64,000 bases of DNA from Paraherbaspirillum soli (GCF_042654985.1 NZ_JBHSMT010000029.1:434001-498000), one strand, 5' to 3'; shown: positions 27,337 through 37,033, counted from the first letter of the stretch. Translations and numbers: made by a program. Notes: generated from the sequence alone by a model not told the origin.

Positions 27337-28161
27337 CTAATCACGCCCGAATTCATCGCCCAGCTCTTTGCCCCGCGCCGCGGCCGCTTTGATTGCAGTG
27401 ACAATCGCGCTCTTGACGCCGCTATCTTCCATGCTGGTCAATGCGGCATAAGTGGTGCCCCCCTTCGATGTCACCCGCTCCCGCAAAACCGACACCGGCT
27501 CAGCGGATTGTGCCGCCAACTGTGACGCGCCAGTAAAGGTCGCCACCGCCAACTCGATGCCTTGCTGCGGGCTCAAGCCCAGTTCCTGCGCGGCTTGCTG
27601 CATCGCTTCAATGAAATAAAACACATACGCCGGGCCGCTGCCCGACACCGCCGTGACCGCGTCGATCAGCGCCTCGTCATCCAGCCACACGGTGCCGCCC
27701 ACTGCGCGCAAGATCAGGTCGGCAGTGGCGCGCTGTTGCGGCGACACCCCCGCGGTGGCCACCATGCCGGTGATGCCCTGCCCTATCAGCGCCGGCGTAT
27801 TCGGCATGCAGCGCACGATGGCGTCATGCCCATTCAACCAGCGCGCCAGGTCGACGGCGCGGATGCCGGCGGCAATCGACAGCACCAGTTGCGTTGTTAT
27901 ATGCGGCAGCAATTTGGCGACCACCTCTTTCATTTGCTGCGGCTTGACCGCCAAGACGATGACTTCGCTGCGGCTGATTGCGCTATCAATCTCAGGCGCG
28001 GTACTGACGCCGAATTGCTGTGCCAGTTTTTGCAGCGCCTCGGGATTCAGATCGACCACATGGATATTGGCGCCGTCCGTTACTTTTCCGGCCAGCCCGC
28101 CGATCAAGGCGGTTGCCATATTGCCGCCGCCGATAAAACTGATGTTAGGTTTGTTTTGCAT
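27337..28161 (-). CDS. proC: Pyrroline-5-carboxylate reductase
   Basis: A 274-residue enzyme that reduces pyrroline-5-carboxylate to proline with NADPH. The N-terminal Rossmann motif is FIGGGNMATALIGGL, starting at residue 9. The C-terminal signature DAVTAVSGSGPAYVFYFIEAM lies near residue 160, and VTSKGGTTYAAL near 240 closes the active site. The open frame extends 71 codons upstream into yggS, but the ATG at 28161 gives the normal start. Its first 17 bases overlap the end of yggS, so the two are co-translated. Confidence 0.96.
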   Translation of the reverse strand: MQNKPNISFIGGGNMATALIGGLAGKVTDGANIHVVDLNPEALQKLAQQFGVSTAPEIDSAISRSEVIVLAVKPQQMKEVVAKLLPHITTQLVLSIAAGIRAVDLARWLNGHDAIVRCMPNTPALIGQGITGMVATAGVSPQQRATADLILRAVGGTVWLDDEALIDAVTAVSGSGPAYVFYFIEAMQQAAQELGLSPQQGIELAVATFTGASQLAAQSAEPVSVLRERVTSKGGTTYAALTSMEDSGVKSAIVTAIKAAAARGKELGDEFGRD

Positions 28162-28894
28162 GATGCACTGCCTCTTTCGTTGCCTGTGGTCGTTGTCCAA
28201 AGATTGCACTGCCGATGCGCACGATAGTCGCGCCTTCGGCAATCGCCGCCGCCATATCGGCCGACATCCCCATTGATAAAGTATCCAGCTGGCGTCCATC
28301 GGCGCCCAATTGCGTTTGCAACTGGGCCAGCAATTCTGCAACCTGCCGAAATGTCGCGCGTTGTTTCTGCACATCGTCGGTCGGCTCCGGAATCGCCATC
28401 AAGCCGCGTAATGTCAACTGTGGCAAGTCGATAATGGCGCGCGCCAGGTCCAGCACATCGGCTGGCGCCACACCGCTTTTGCTGGCTTCACCGCTGATAT
28501 TGACCTGCAGGCAAACGTTCAGCGGCGGCAACTGCGGCGGCCGCTGCTGGGATAACCGCTGCGCGACTTTCTCGCGGTCGACGGTATGCACCCAGTCGAA
28601 ATGTTCCGCTATCGGACGCGTCTTGTTACTTTGGATCGGGCCGATGAAATGCCACTCCAGCAATATGTCGGCACTCAAGGACGCACGCACTGCGGCGATC
28701 TTGTCCAGCGCCTCTTGCAGATAATTTTCACCAAACGCGCGCTGGCCGGCGGCAACCGCTTCCAATACCGCGTCGGCATCAAAAGTTTTGGACACCGCCA
28801 GCAGTGCGACGCTGTCGGACTGGCGCGACACCGCGTTGGCGGCGGCCGCAATACTACTGTGCATGGCTTGCAACTTCTGGGAGATTAAGGACAT
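28145..28894 (-). CDS. yggS: YggS/PLPBP-family pyridoxal-phosphate homeostasis protein
   Basis: A 249-residue PLP-binding protein with an alanine-racemase-like TIM barrel. It buffers PLP and influences amino acid balance rather than acting as a racemase. VALLAVSKTFDADAV contains the PLP-binding lysine near residue 36. GENYLQEALDKI, WHFIGPIQSNKTR and LSMGMSADMAAAIAEGAT (with TIVRIGSAIFG) are family hallmarks. It overlaps proC, a widely conserved pairing, and diverges from pilT. Confidence 0.95.
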   Translation of the reverse strand: MSLISQKLQAMHSSIAAAANAVSRQSDSVALLAVSKTFDADAVLEAVAAGQRAFGENYLQEALDKIAAVRASLSADILLEWHFIGPIQSNKTRPIAEHFDWVHTVDREKVAQRLSQQRPPQLPPLNVCLQVNISGEASKSGVAPADVLDLARAIIDLPQLTLRGLMAIPEPTDDVQKQRATFRQVAELLAQLQTQLGADGRQLDTLSMGMSADMAAAIAEGATIVRIGSAIFGQRPQATKEAVHHAKQT

Positions 28895-28952
28895 AATCGG
28901 GATACTTTGGAATTACCTCATGGAAATGTCGACAACATCCTGAGGCGGCATC

Positions 28953-28968
28953 GCAATCCTGGGATTGC
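28953..28968. promoter_or_regulatory. Palindrome in the yggS-pilT divergent region
   Basis: GCAATCCTGGGATTGC is a perfect 7-bp inverted repeat separated by two bases, the geometry of a dimeric regulator site and too tight for an RNA hairpin. It lies 62 bases upstream of the pilT ATG. The binding protein is unknown. Confidence 0.35.
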
Positions 28969-29029
28969 AACGCACTATAGATTTCCAGAGATGCCATTCA
29001 ACAAACAAAATACAGCTCAAGGATTATAA

Positions 29030-30073
29030 ATGGACATTTCCGAACTTCTGGCTTTTTCGGTGAAGAATAAGGCATCCGATTTACATTTGTCAGCAGGCCT
29101 GCCACCGATGATCCGGGTTCATGGCGATGTTCGCCGCATCAATCTGCCGCCGATGGAGCACAAAGATGTGCACGCGATGATTTATGACATCATGAACGAC
29201 GGTCAGCGCAAGGCTTACGAAGAACATCTGGAATGCGACTTCTCGTTCGAAATTCCCGGCCTGGCGCGCTTCCGGGTCAACGCGTTCAACCAGGATCGCG
29301 GCGCCGCCGCAGTGCTGCGGACCATTCCGTCCAAAGTGCTGACGCTGGAACAACTCAACACCCCGCGCATTTTTGCCGAACTGGCCCTGAAACCGCGCGG
29401 CCTGGTGCTGGTCACCGGCCCGACCGGCTCCGGCAAATCGACCACCTTGGCCGCGATGGTGAATCACATCAATGAAAACGAATACGGCCATATCCTGACC
29501 ATCGAGGACCCGATCGAATTCGTCCACCAGTCCAACAAATGCCTGATCAACCAGCGTGAAGTCGGGCCGCATACGCATTCCTTCAGCAACGCGCTGCGCT
29601 CGGCGCTGCGGGAAGACCCGGACGTGATCCTGGTCGGCGAATTGCGCGACCTGGAAACCATCCGCCTGGCGATGACCGCGGCGGAAACCGGGCACTTGGT
29701 GTTCGGCACATTGCATACTTCGTCCGCCGCCAAAACCATCGACCGTATCGTCGACGTGTTCCCGGCGGAAGAAAAGGAAATGGTCAAAGCCATGTTGTCG
29801 GAATCGCTGCAAGCGGTGATTTCACAAGCGCTGCTGAAGACCAAGGACGGCAGCGGCCGAGTCGCAGCGCACGAGATCATGCTGGGCACGCCGGCGATCC
29901 GCAACCTGATCCGCGAAAGCAAGATCGCCCAGATGTATTCGGCGATCCAGACCGGCAGCAATGTCGGCATGCAAACGCTCGACAGCAACCTGACGGAATT
30001 GGTCAAGCGGAATGTGATTTCGATGGCGACTGCGCGTGCAGCGGCCAAGTCGCCGGATAACTTCCCGGGGTAA
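29030..30073 (+). CDS. pilT: Type IV pilus retraction ATPase PilT
   Basis: A 347-residue hexameric ATPase that retracts type IV pili and powers twitching. It begins MDISELLAFSVKNKASDLHLSAG, the conserved N-terminal domain. Walker A GPTGSGKSTTLAAM lies near residue 133, the Asp box/Walker B region is EDPDVILVGELRDLETIRLA, and the His box is GHLVFGTLHTSSAAKTIDR. The PilT-specific AIRNLIRE motif is present near residue 288 and distinguishes it from PilU and PilB. pilU follows after 113 bases. Confidence 0.96.
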   Translation: MDISELLAFSVKNKASDLHLSAGLPPMIRVHGDVRRINLPPMEHKDVHAMIYDIMNDGQRKAYEEHLECDFSFEIPGLARFRVNAFNQDRGAAAVLRTIPSKVLTLEQLNTPRIFAELALKPRGLVLVTGPTGSGKSTTLAAMVNHINENEYGHILTIEDPIEFVHQSNKCLINQREVGPHTHSFSNALRSALREDPDVILVGELRDLETIRLAMTAAETGHLVFGTLHTSSAAKTIDRIVDVFPAEEKEMVKAMLSESLQAVISQALLKTKDGSGRVAAHEIMLGTPAIRNLIRESKIAQMYSAIQTGSNVGMQTLDSNLTELVKRNVISMATARAAAKSPDNFPG

Positions 30074-30102
30074 GCGGTCGTTAGCACGTTATTTGCTTTT
30101 GT

Positions 30103-30158
30103 GGGGACAGGGTAATCTGCCGCAGGATAAGACCGGGCGGTTCTTAAACTCTGTCCCC
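30103..30158 (+). repeat. GGGGACAG palindromic repeat, copy 1 (between pilT and pilU)
   Basis: A 56-base element begins GGGGACAGGGTAAT and ends TTAAACTCTGTCCCC, an imperfect inverted repeat with a GC-rich middle (CTGCCGC, GGGCGG). A related element in the opposite orientation lies at 37049-37097. Such GGGGACAG palindromes are known as REP-like repeats in several proteobacterial genomes (general knowledge). It forms most of the pilT-pilU gap. Confidence 0.6.
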
Positions 30159-30186
30159 AATTATTTTTTACTTTATCGAGATATTC

Positions 30187-31319
30187 ATGGAACGAGATCA
30201 AGCAACCAAATTCATGCACGACCTGCTGCGCTTGATGGTCAGCAAACGCGGCTCCGATCTGTTCATCACTGCAGACTTTCCGCCCGCCTTCAAGATCGAC
30301 GGCAAGATCACGCCGGTATCCAACCAGCCGCTGACGGCACAGCACACGATCGAATTGGCGCGCGCCATCATGAGCGATAAACAAGCCGCCGATTTCGAAG
30401 AAACCAGGGAGTGCAACTTCGCCATCAGTCCGTCCGGACTGGGCCGTTTCCGGGCATCGGCTTTCGTGCAACAAGGCAAGGTCGGCATGGTCTTGCGTAC
30501 CATCACCACCGAAATTCCGAAATTCGAAGACCTGGGTTTGCCGGACACGCTGAAAGATGTCGCCATGACCAAACGCGGCCTGGTGATCATGGTGGGCGCC
30601 ACCGGCTCGGGCAAATCGACCACGCTGGCTGCCATGATCGGCTATCGCAACGAGAACAGCTACGGCCACATCATCACCATCGAAGACCCGGTCGAATACG
30701 TCCACCCGCACCGGAACTGCATCGTCACCCAGCGCGAAATCGGGGTCGATACCGACAGCTGGGAAGTGGCCTTGAAGAACACCTTGCGGCAGGCGCCGGA
30801 CGTGATTCTGATCGGCGAAATCCGCGACCGCGAAACGATGGATTACGCCATCGCATTTGCCGAGACCGGCCATCTGTGCCTGGCGACACTGCACGCCAAC
30901 AGCGCCAACCAGGCGCTGGACCGCATCATCAACTTTTTCCCTGAAGAACGCCGGCCGCAATTGCTGATGGATCTGTCGCTCAACCTGAAGGGCGTGGTCT
31001 CGCAGCGCCTGGTGCCGCTGAAGACCGTCAAGGGACGCGCTGTGGCGGTCGAGATCCTGTTGAATTCACCGTTGATTTCAGACCTGATTTTCAAGGGCGA
31101 CGTCCATGAGATCAAGGAAATCATGAAGAAGTCGCGCGAGCTCGGCATGCAGACTTTCGACCAGGCGCTGTTCGATCTGTATGAAGACGATAAAATCACC
31201 TACGAGGACGCATTACGCAATGCCGACTCGGTCAACGATTTACGCCTATCCATCAAGCTGCGCGGCAAGGATTCGAAGGACCGCGATCTGGCCGCCGGCA
31301 CCGAACATTTGGGGATCGT

Positions 31320-31323
<4 letters not shown>
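30187..31323 (+). CDS. pilU: Type IV pilus retraction ATPase PilU
   Basis: A 378-residue PilT paralogue that supports retraction together with PilT. Walker A is GATGSGKSTTLAAMIGYRNE near residue 138, the Walker B region is APDVILIGEIRDRETMDYAI, and the His box is GHLCLATLHANSANQALDRI. The PilT AIRNLIRE motif is replaced by LISDLIFKGDVHEIKEIMKK, the usual PilU form. A polar tail after residue 350 is common in PilU. Its stop overlaps the start of the glutathione peroxidase gene by four bases. Confidence 0.95.
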
Positions 31324-31817
<494 letters not shown>

Positions 31818-31830
31818 AATCAGCCGGACG

Positions 31831-31859
31831 CTTGATGCCGCTTTCGCAGCGGCATCAAG
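31831..31859 (+). terminator. Strong hairpin after the glutathione peroxidase gene
   Basis: CTTGATGCCGCT and AGCGGCATCAAG form a perfect 12-bp stem around five bases, 14 bases past the stop. There is no T-run, but repeat family A copy 2 begins two bases later, and together they fill the convergent gap. Confidence 0.6.
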
Positions 31860-31860
31860 T

Positions 31861-31981
31861 GGGCACCTCGAAAAACCGTAGCGAGCGGCCCAAGGTCGAG
31901 CCGAGAAGCGCAGCCGTACGGAGGTACGGTGAGCATCACAGGCCCGAGATTGGGACGCGCAGTAGGTTTTTCGAAGTGCCC
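31861..31981. repeat. Palindromic repeat family A, full copy 2
   Basis: A 121-base element with ends GGGCACCTCGAAAAACC and GGTTTTTCGAAGTGCCC (16 of 17 bases pair). Inner blocks GTAGCGAGCGGCCCAAGGTCG and CGAGATTGGGACGCGCAGTA match copy 1 at 22522-22651. The middle carries a GTACGGAGGTACGG direct/inverted motif. It lies between convergent gpx and glpF and ends 11 bases from the glpF stop. Confidence 0.85.
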
Positions 31982-31991
31982 TTCTTATTAC

Positions 31992-32693
31992 TTACAGGTT
32001 GTGCAGCAGTGCCGCCAACACCCCGCCCAGTATCGAACCCAGCACCGGCACAAAAGCATAACCCCAGTCGCTATCGCGCTTGCCGGGAATCGGCAGAATC
32101 GCATGCATCAACCGCGGCCCCAGATCGCGCGCCGGGTTAATCGCATAGCCCGTCGTGCCGCCCAGCGATACCCCGATCGCCATCACCAGCAAAGCCACCG
32201 GCAACGCATCCAGCGCACCCAGGCCGAACTTCGGCGAAGCAATGCTCAGCACGCAGTAAACCAGCACAAAGGTGCCGATAACCTCGGAAACCAGGTTGCT
32301 GAAAATGTTCCGAATCGCAGGGCCGGTGCAGAATACGGCGAGCTTGGTATCGCCGTCGTCGGTGTGCTCGAAATGGTTGCGGTAGATCAGCCACACCAGG
32401 AACGCGCCCATCATCCCGCCCAGCATTTGGGATGCGACGTAGGCCGGCACGCCGGCCCAGGCAAACTTGCCGGCCACCGCCAACGCGATAGTCACCGCCG
32501 GATTCAGGTGCGCGCCGCTGGCCGCGGCGGCAACAAATACCCCCACAAACACGGCCATGGCCCAACCGACGGTGATCACGATCAGGCCGCCGCCGTTGCC
32601 TTTGGTTTTGTTCAAAATGACATTGGCAACCACGCCGTTGCCCAGCAACACCAACAACGTGGTGCCGATAAATTCAGCTAATAAGGGAGTCAT
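31992..32693 (-). CDS. glpF: Glycerol facilitator (aquaglyceroporin)
   Basis: A 233-residue inner-membrane channel with six helices. The two pore motifs are HLNPAVTIAL near residue 64 and the second NPA in GYAINPARDLGPR near residue 188. The Asp after NPAR is the mark of glycerol-conducting channels as opposed to water-only AqpZ. It lies 35 bases downstream of glpK on the same strand, so it should admit glycerol for phosphorylation by GlpK. In E. coli glpF precedes glpK; here it follows. Confidence 0.92.
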   Translation of the reverse strand: MTPLLAEFIGTTLLVLLGNGVVANVILNKTKGNGGGLIVITVGWAMAVFVGVFVAAAASGAHLNPAVTIALAVAGKFAWAGVPAYVASQMLGGMMGAFLVWLIYRNHFEHTDDGDTKLAVFCTGPAIRNIFSNLVSEVIGTFVLVYCVLSIASPKFGLGALDALPVALLVMAIGVSLGGTTGYAINPARDLGPRLMHAILPIPGKRDSDWGYAFVPVLGSILGGVLAALLHNL

Positions 32694-32728
32694 GACAAGC
32701 TCTTTCGAATAGGTGATGTGAAATGGAA

Positions 32729-34225
32729 TCAGGCATCAGCCCAAGCGGTTGCCGCCACGATCGCGCGCTGCCAGCCTTTGACGCTGGCTTGCACTTCTTC
32801 GCTCGGCGCCGCCGGATGGAAGCGCTGATCGAGCTGCCACTGTCCTTGCACGTCGTCGGTGCTGCTCCAATAGCCGACCGCCAGGCCAGCCAGGTAGGCG
32901 GCGCCGAGCGCCGTCGTTTCCGTCACCTTCGGACGCACCACATCCACGCCCAGAATGTCGGACTGGAATTGCATCAACAAATTGTTGCTGGTGGCGCCGC
33001 CATCGACTCGCAACTCCGGAATCACAATCCCGGCATCCGCTTCCATCGCCTTCAACACATCCATGGTTTGATAAGCGACGCTGTCGAGCGCAGCACGGGC
33101 GAAGTGGGCCGAGGTGGTGCCGCGGGTGACGCCGAAGATGGTGCCGCGCGCATGCGGATTCCAGTGCGGCGCGCCGAGACCGGCAAACGCCGGCACCAGG
33201 TAGACGCCGTCGCTGCTCTTGACGCTACGCGCCAAGGTTTCGATTTCAGCCGAAGTCTTGATGATGCCGAGGCCGTCGCGCAACCACTGCACCACCGCGC
33301 CGCCGATGAAGATGCTGCCTTCCAGCGCATAGCTCACTTCGTTGCCGATTTTCCAGGCTACCGTGGTCAGCAGATTGTTCTTCGAGATGATCGGCTTGGT
33401 GCCTGTGTTCATCATCATGAAGCAGCCGGTGCCATAGGTATTTTTGACCATGCCGGGCTGGGTGCACATCTGCCCGAACAGCGCCGCCTGCTGGTCGCCG
33501 GCAATCCCTGCCAGCGGGATTTCGGAACCGAAGCCGGAGATTTCAGTGTGGCCGTAAACTTCGCTCGACGAGCGTACTTGCGGCAACATGCTGCGCGGGA
33601 TGCCCATGATCTGCAGCAGCTCTTCATCCCACTCCAGCGTGTGAATGTTGAACAGCATCGTGCGCGATGCATTGGAGACATCGGTGATGTGCAATTTGCC
33701 GCGGGTCATATTCCAGACCAGCCAGGTATCGATGGTGCCGAATGCCAGCCGGCCCTGATCGGCAAGTTGCTGTGCGCCTGGGACGTTTTCCAGGATCCAG
33801 CGAATCTTGGTGCCGGAAAAATAGGAATCCACCAGCAAGCCGGTCTTTTCACGGATCTTCTCTGCCAGGCCGCGCGCTTTCAGTTCGTCGCAGAATCCCG
33901 CGGTGCGGCGATCCTGCCAGACGATGGCGTTGTAGACCGCCTTGCCGGTTTCGCGATCCCAGACTACGGTTGTTTCACGCTGGTTGGTGATGCCGATGGC
34001 GGCAATCGAGGTGCCGTCCAAGCCGACGTTGGTCGAGGCTTCTGCGGCGACGCCGACCTGGGTCGACCAGATTTCCTGCGGATCGTGCTCGACCCAACCC
34101 GGTTGCGGATAGATTTGGCGGAACTCTTTCTGCGCCGACGAAACGATGTTGCCTTGGCGATCAAACAGAATTGCGCGCGAGCTGGTCGTGCCCTGATCCA
34201 GGGCCAGAATGTATTTATCTTTCAA
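32729..34225 (-). CDS. glpK: Glycerol kinase (TTG start)
   Basis: A 498-residue enzyme that makes glycerol-3-phosphate from glycerol and ATP. The chosen start is a TTG at 34225, giving MKDKYILALDQGTTSSRAIL, with TTGGAG eight bases upstream as ribosome binding site; no ATG fits the homologous N-terminus. ITNQRETTVVWDRETG, EVYGHTEISG, and the FGGK-family end signature GGAVVQWLRDGLGII and RVDGGATSNNLLMQFQ are present. The length matches E. coli GlpK (502). The gap to glpD holds a small GTCCGC-ACAA-GCGGAC hairpin (34249-34264). Confidence 0.95.
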   Translation of the reverse strand: MKDKYILALDQGTTSSRAILFDRQGNIVSSAQKEFRQIYPQPGWVEHDPQEIWSTQVGVAAEASTNVGLDGTSIAAIGITNQRETTVVWDRETGKAVYNAIVWQDRRTAGFCDELKARGLAEKIREKTGLLVDSYFSGTKIRWILENVPGAQQLADQGRLAFGTIDTWLVWNMTRGKLHITDVSNASRTMLFNIHTLEWDEELLQIMGIPRSMLPQVRSSSEVYGHTEISGFGSEIPLAGIAGDQQAALFGQMCTQPGMVKNTYGTGCFMMMNTGTKPIISKNNLLTTVAWKIGNEVSYALEGSIFIGGAVVQWLRDGLGIIKTSAEIETLARSVKSSDGVYLVPAFAGLGAPHWNPHARGTIFGVTRGTTSAHFARAALDSVAYQTMDVLKAMEADAGIVIPELRVDGGATSNNLLMQFQSDILGVDVVRPKVTETTALGAAYLAGLAVGYWSSTDDVQGQWQLDQRFHPAAPSEEVQASVKGWQRAIVAATAWADA

Positions 34226-34386
34226 CTTGTCTACTCCAAGGTTGGTAAGTCCGCACAAGCGGACCGGATGTCGACTTTGATCCAGAGTTGCCCGGATCCG
34301 TCTTTTTATTTTCCGCTGCAATACATGTCATCCGGTACGCGTTAGCTGCTGCGCGTATCGGCTACTTCCTGCAGCGGTACAAAAAA

Positions 34387-35928
34387 TCAGGCATGCAATG
34401 CTGTTTTGGGCGGCGTCAGCGATGCCGCTTGCTGCGCCGCCAGCCAGGCGCTCAAACGATTTACCGCATCGGCATCAAGCCGCAATCCCAGTTTCGAACG
34501 GCGCCACAGAATGTCATCCGCGCTCAACGCCCATTCGTTACGCACCAGATAGCGCGCTTCGGCCTCATATAAATCGGCGCCGAACAGCTCGCCGAGTCCG
34601 GCCAGATCGCGAATACCGTCCAGCAGTTGCGCGGCGCGGGTACCGTAAGCGCGTGCATAACGTTCCGCCAATGCCGCCGGCAGCCATGCGTGCGCTGCCT
34701 GGAATTGTTTCAGGAAGCCGGCGAAATCCGCATTCGGCATATCTCCGCCCGGCAATGGCGCGTGCGCGGTCCAGTGCGCTTTCTTGTAACCGAACAGCGG
34801 CTGCAAATGCTCCATCGCTTCTTCGGCCAGACGGCGGTAGGTCGTGATTTTTCCGCCGAACACCGACAACACCGGGGCCCGGTTCGGCTCGGCTTTCAGC
34901 TCCAGCTTATAGTCGCGCGTGACTGCGGATGGATTGGCGACTTCTTCTTCCAGCAACGGACGCACGCCGGCGTAAGACCACACCACTTGCTCCGACGACA
35001 CGGCGACCTCGAAATAGCGGTTGACCGATTCGCACAGGTAAGCGATCTCTTCTTCCGAAATCGCGACCTTGCTCGGATCGCCGGTGTACTCGACGTCGGT
35101 GGTGCCGATCAGCGTGAAATCCTTTTCGTACGGAATCGCAAATACGATGCGCTGGTCGGGGTTCTGGAAGATATAAGCGTGATTGTGATCGAACAGGCGC
35201 TTGGTCACGATATGGCTGCCCTTGACCAGGCGGATCTGATGCTGTGCAGGGGTATTCAATGCGCCGTTGAGCAGGTTCGCGACCCAAGGTCCGGCGGCAT
35301 TGACGATGCAGCGTGCGCTGACATTGAACACCGCTCCGGTCGCGGTCGACAGCAAGCGCGCATCCCAATATTGCTCGCCCTGCCGGGCTTCCAGCAAACG
35401 GGTCTTGGTCAAAATCGTGGCGCCGCGCTCCTTGGCATCCATCGCGTTCAGCACCACCAGACGGGCATCCTGTACTGCGGCGTCGGAATAGACAAAGCCT
35501 TTGGTCAGGGTCTTCTTCAGCGGCGCGCCGGCCACGTGGCGGCGGAAATCGATGCCGCGCGAGCCAGGCAATACTTCCCGCTTGCTCAGATGGTCGTACA
35601 AAAACAAGCCGGCGCGAATCATCCAGGCCGGCCGCAAACTGGACACATGCGGCATCACAAAGCGCAGCGGCGCAATGATGTGCGGCGCCATGCGCAGCAG
35701 CACCTCGCGCTCCTGCAAAGCCTTGCGGACCAGGCTGAATTCGTAGTGTTCCAGGTAGCGCAAACCGCCGTGTATCAATTTGGTGCTGGCCGATGAGGTA
35801 TGCGCCGCCAGATCATCCTGTTCACACAGCAGCACACTCAACCCGCGCCCTACCGCGTCGCGCGCAATCCCGGCGCCGTTGACGCCGCCCCCAACCACCA
35901 ATAAATCGACAATCTCACCTGGCGCCAC
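34387..35928 (-). CDS. glpD: Aerobic glycerol-3-phosphate dehydrogenase (GTG start)
   Basis: A 513-residue membrane-associated flavoenzyme that oxidises glycerol-3-phosphate to dihydroxyacetone phosphate and passes electrons to ubiquinone. The FAD motif is DLLVVGGGVNGAGIARDAVGRG, close to the N-terminus, followed by TSSASTKLIHGGLRYLEHYE, the GlpD signature. IVNAAGPWVANLL and IGTTDVEYTGDP are also conserved. The GTG at 35928 is chosen because AAGGAG lies six bases before it; another GTG nine codons upstream is possible. It lies downstream of a GlpR-type operator. Confidence 0.95.
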   Translation of the reverse strand: MAPGEIVDLLVVGGGVNGAGIARDAVGRGLSVLLCEQDDLAAHTSSASTKLIHGGLRYLEHYEFSLVRKALQEREVLLRMAPHIIAPLRFVMPHVSSLRPAWMIRAGLFLYDHLSKREVLPGSRGIDFRRHVAGAPLKKTLTKGFVYSDAAVQDARLVVLNAMDAKERGATILTKTRLLEARQGEQYWDARLLSTATGAVFNVSARCIVNAAGPWVANLLNGALNTPAQHQIRLVKGSHIVTKRLFDHNHAYIFQNPDQRIVFAIPYEKDFTLIGTTDVEYTGDPSKVAISEEEIAYLCESVNRYFEVAVSSEQVVWSYAGVRPLLEEEVANPSAVTRDYKLELKAEPNRAPVLSVFGGKITTYRRLAEEAMEHLQPLFGYKKAHWTAHAPLPGGDMPNADFAGFLKQFQAAHAWLPAALAERYARAYGTRAAQLLDGIRDLAGLGELFGADLYEAEARYLVRNEWALSADDILWRRSKLGLRLDADAVNRLSAWLAAQQAASLTPPKTALHA

Positions 35929-36023
35929 TGCTATCTCCTTGTGTCGGTAACTCACTCATTGAATCGACATGCCGCTATCAAAAGAGCATGCCCGCAATGT
36001 CACCGAGCATCATAAAATATTTA

Positions 36024-36058
36024 TATTCGAAAGTATATTGTTCGAATTCGAACATTAA
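36024..36058. promoter_or_regulatory. GlpR-type operator upstream of glpD
   Basis: TGTTCGAATTCGAACA at 36039-36054 is a perfect 16-base palindrome and matches the TGTTCG...CGAACA form of known GlpR operators. A further half-site ATATTCGA lies just to the left (36024-36030). It is about 110 bases from the glpD start, between glpD and glpR, so GlpR should repress glpD-glpK-glpF from here when glycerol-3-phosphate is low. Confidence 0.75.
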
Positions 36059-36238
36059 CAATCATTTATATCAATGAATAGCAATTGCGCGATAGCAATG
36101 GACTCTCATGCGGATAGTCGCCGCCTATTGTGCCTCACGGCAATGACCTGGTAATGACAGCGAGCAGGCATGCGCTGCCGCAAGCGGCGGGGTGGGGGCG
36201 GAAACTTGAGAAGCTCGGATAAGAAGCCGTTTGATGCC

Positions 36239-37033
36239 TTATTCAGATTCAGGCTTGGCGGCGACAAATACATCGACTTGCGCTTCCTGGAAAACCTGTT
36301 GCATCGCCTCCGGCACCGGCTGGTCTGTAAACAAGGCATTGATCTTAGCTATGTCGCCCAGACGTACCAAGGCGGGACGCCAGAATTTTGAATGGTCGGC
36401 CACCAGGAACACGGTGCGCGAGTGCTCGATGATCGCCTCGGAAACCCGCACTTCGCGGTAATCGAAATCGCGCAAGGTGCCGTCGGCTTCGATGCTGGAA
36501 ATGCCGATGATGCCGAAATCGACTTTAAAGCGGCGGATGAAGTCTATCGTTTCTTCGCCGGTAATGCCGAGATCGCGGGCACGCACCACGCCGCCGGTGA
36601 TGATCACTTCGCAGCCGGGGTAGCCGCTCATGATCGCCGCGACGTTAAGATTGTTGGTGATGATGCGCAGGTTGCGCCGGCGGCTGAGCGCCTTCGCCAC
36701 TTCCTCATTGGTGGTGCCGAGGTTGATGAACAGTGTGGCCTGGTCCGGGATGTGCTCGGCCACCAGGGCCGCGATGCGGCGTTTTTCTTCCGAATACAAT
36801 CCTTGCCGCGCGCCGTAAGCGATATTTTCGGCACTGGACGGCAAGCCGACGCCGCCGTGATAGCGCTGCAACAGGTTTAATTCCGCCAGCAAATTGATGT
36901 CGCGCCGTATCGTCTGCGGCGTGATCTGGAAACGATTTGCCAAATGCTCGACCGTCATGAAGCCGTCGCGCTGGACATAACTTAGCAATTCCTGTTGACG
37001 CGCGTTAAGCGTCGGCGCTGATATCTGTGGCAT
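36239..37033 (-). CDS. glpR: DeoR-family repressor of glycerol metabolism
   Basis: A 264-residue DeoR-family regulator. The N-terminal helix-turn-helix region is RDGFMTVEHLANRFQITPQT followed by IRRDINLLAEL, the DeoR signature. The C-terminal sugar-phosphate-binding domain contains INLGTTNEEVAKAL and ITGGVVRARDLGITG near residue 150. It lies upstream of glpD on the same strand, with a GlpR-type palindrome between them, which supports the name. Its ligand should be glycerol-3-phosphate. A GGGGACAG repeat lies 16 bases before its ATG, in the 5' leader. Confidence 0.9.
   Translation of the reverse strand: MPQISAPTLNARQQELLSYVQRDGFMTVEHLANRFQITPQTIRRDINLLAELNLLQRYHGGVGLPSSAENIAYGARQGLYSEEKRRIAALVAEHIPDQATLFINLGTTNEEVAKALSRRRNLRIITNNLNVAAIMSGYPGCEVIITGGVVRARDLGITGEETIDFIRRFKVDFGIIGISSIEADGTLRDFDYREVRVSEAIIEHSRTVFLVADHSKFWRPALVRLGDIAKINALFTDQPVPEAMQQVFQEAQVDVFVAAKPESE

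Noticed and set aside
28162..28374. N-terminal extension of proC by 71 codons
   Set aside because: The extension lies inside yggS, has no homology to ProC, and ATG 28161 gives the standard N-terminus.
31992..32693. Naming the channel AqpZ (water-specific)
   Set aside because: The second pore motif is followed by RDLGPR, with the Asp of glycerol channels, and the gene adjoins glpK, so GlpF fits better.
32723..34345. A 540-codon plus-strand frame opposite glpK
   Set aside because: It is the antisense of a secure glycerol kinase gene, with no signature motifs and His/Gln/Arg-rich shadow composition.
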